NCBI GenBank assembly: GCA_947463755.1
Contig: CANHUK010000116.1
Coordinates: 1 to 6,022 of the forward strand
From: Chitinophagaceae bacterium
Lineage (GTDB): Bacteria; Bacteroidota; Bacteroidia; Chitinophagales; Chitinophagaceae
Direction: 5' to 3'
DNA length: 6,022 nucleotides
In this document: one piece after another, positions 5,705 through 6,022 of the stretch
Numbering within the stretch: the stretch's first letter is position 1
Layout: every line of letters starts with the position of its first letter
Position numbers and translations under genes: made by a program
Notes under the pieces: generated by a model
What the model saw: only the letters and a program-made list of their open reading frames with translations
Database searches by the model: none
What the model was told of the DNA's origin: nothing

Positions 5705-6022
5705 TCAGTCGGCGATCCCCAGTTTTTGTAAGACCACCCGGGCCATGCCCACATACGACTCATGACTGTAACCCGCGATGTGCGGGGTGATCAGTACCCT
5801 TGGATCGCCCAGCAGCCGATCCAGTTGCAGACGCTCTGCCTCCGTGTAAGCATCCAGTCGTTCATTCTCCAGGACATCAAGCCCCACCGCAGAAATCCGG
5901 GAACCATCCAGCGCCCGAATGATGGCAGCCGTATCATGCACCTTGCCCCGGGATGTATTCAACAATACAGGCCGGCGAACCAGTCTGCCGAAAAATTCAT
6001 CATTCACGTAGTGAAAGGTCTC
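5705..6022 (-). CDS. D-isomer-specific 2-hydroxyacid dehydrogenase, C-terminal part, 5' end outside window
   Basis: The frame enters from the right edge (ETFHYVNDEFF...) and runs 105 residues to a TGA at 5705, so the gene starts beyond 6022; the GTG at 6007 is an internal valine, not a start. These NAD(P)-dependent enzymes reduce 2-keto acids or oxidise D-2-hydroxy acids. The catalytic set is visible in the visible numbering: Arg25 in LLNTSRG, Glu54 in GLDVLENE and His81 in ITPHIAG. LDVLENE followed by PRVLITPHIAGYSHESY is a form I associate with Bacteroidota proteins annotated as phosphoglycerate dehydrogenase-like or as generic NAD(P)-dependent oxidoreductases. The substrate cannot be decided from this part, and the NAD-binding GxGxxG is off the window. 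Its transcript probably ends at the hairpin 39 bp downstream. Confidence 0.92.
   Translation of the reverse strand, partial: ETFHYVNDEFFGRLVRRPVLLNTSRGKVHDTAAIIRALDGSRISAVGLDVLENERLDAYTEAERLQLDRLLGDPRVLITPHIAGYSHESYVGMARVVLQKLGIAD

Overview
This 6.0 kb window looks like ordinary chromosomal DNA from a member of the Bacteroidota with moderate to high GC; a Chitinophagia- or Saprospiria-like lineage is my best guess, not proven. The reasons are the Bacteroidota-type RuvC (the NVQSMLKLGRAQG block and the GWxxFIxxxPxRI tail), the greA-HIT gene pair, the LDVLENE-type dehydrogenase, and promoter candidates matching the phylum's TTTG / TAnnTTTG consensus. Shine-Dalgarno sequences are absent or weak throughout. 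No mobile element, CRISPR array, tRNA or rRNA was seen.

Layout, left to right. Positions 1-1715 hold two adjacent minus-strand LD-carboxypeptidase (peptidase S66) paralogues. The upstream copy (678-1715) is complete and has an N-terminal signal-like segment. The downstream copy (671 to beyond position 1) has none and runs off the window. The 163-bp gap at 1716-1878 carries an imperfect 18-bp tandem repeat. Next come a secreted DUF3108 protein (1879-2670) and a multi-pass flippase-like / lysylphosphatidylglycerol synthase TM-family protein (2732-3694), both on the minus strand. All four genes point the same way and suggest an envelope-related group, with the flippase gene transcribed first.

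A short divergent region (3695-3763) separates the flippase gene from ruvC, the only plus-strand gene (3764-4342). Both genes seem to use non-ATG starts, and each strand has a TAnnTTTG box. ruvC converges, with a 5-bp gap, on a second minus-strand group: greA (5122-5595), a HIT-family protein (4681-5076) and a small four-helix membrane protein (4348-4677). Upstream of greA lies a compact arrangement of promoter candidate, strong intrinsic terminator hairpin, then start codon. The right edge holds the C-terminal 105 residues of a D-isomer-specific 2-hydroxyacid dehydrogenase.

The gene content is mostly conserved housekeeping. The points worth a second look are non-coding or architectural: the terminator inside the apparent greA leader, the 18-bp repeat array, the non-ATG divergent starts, and the exported/cytoplasmic carboxypeptidase pair. 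I did not find a convincing new multi-gene system.
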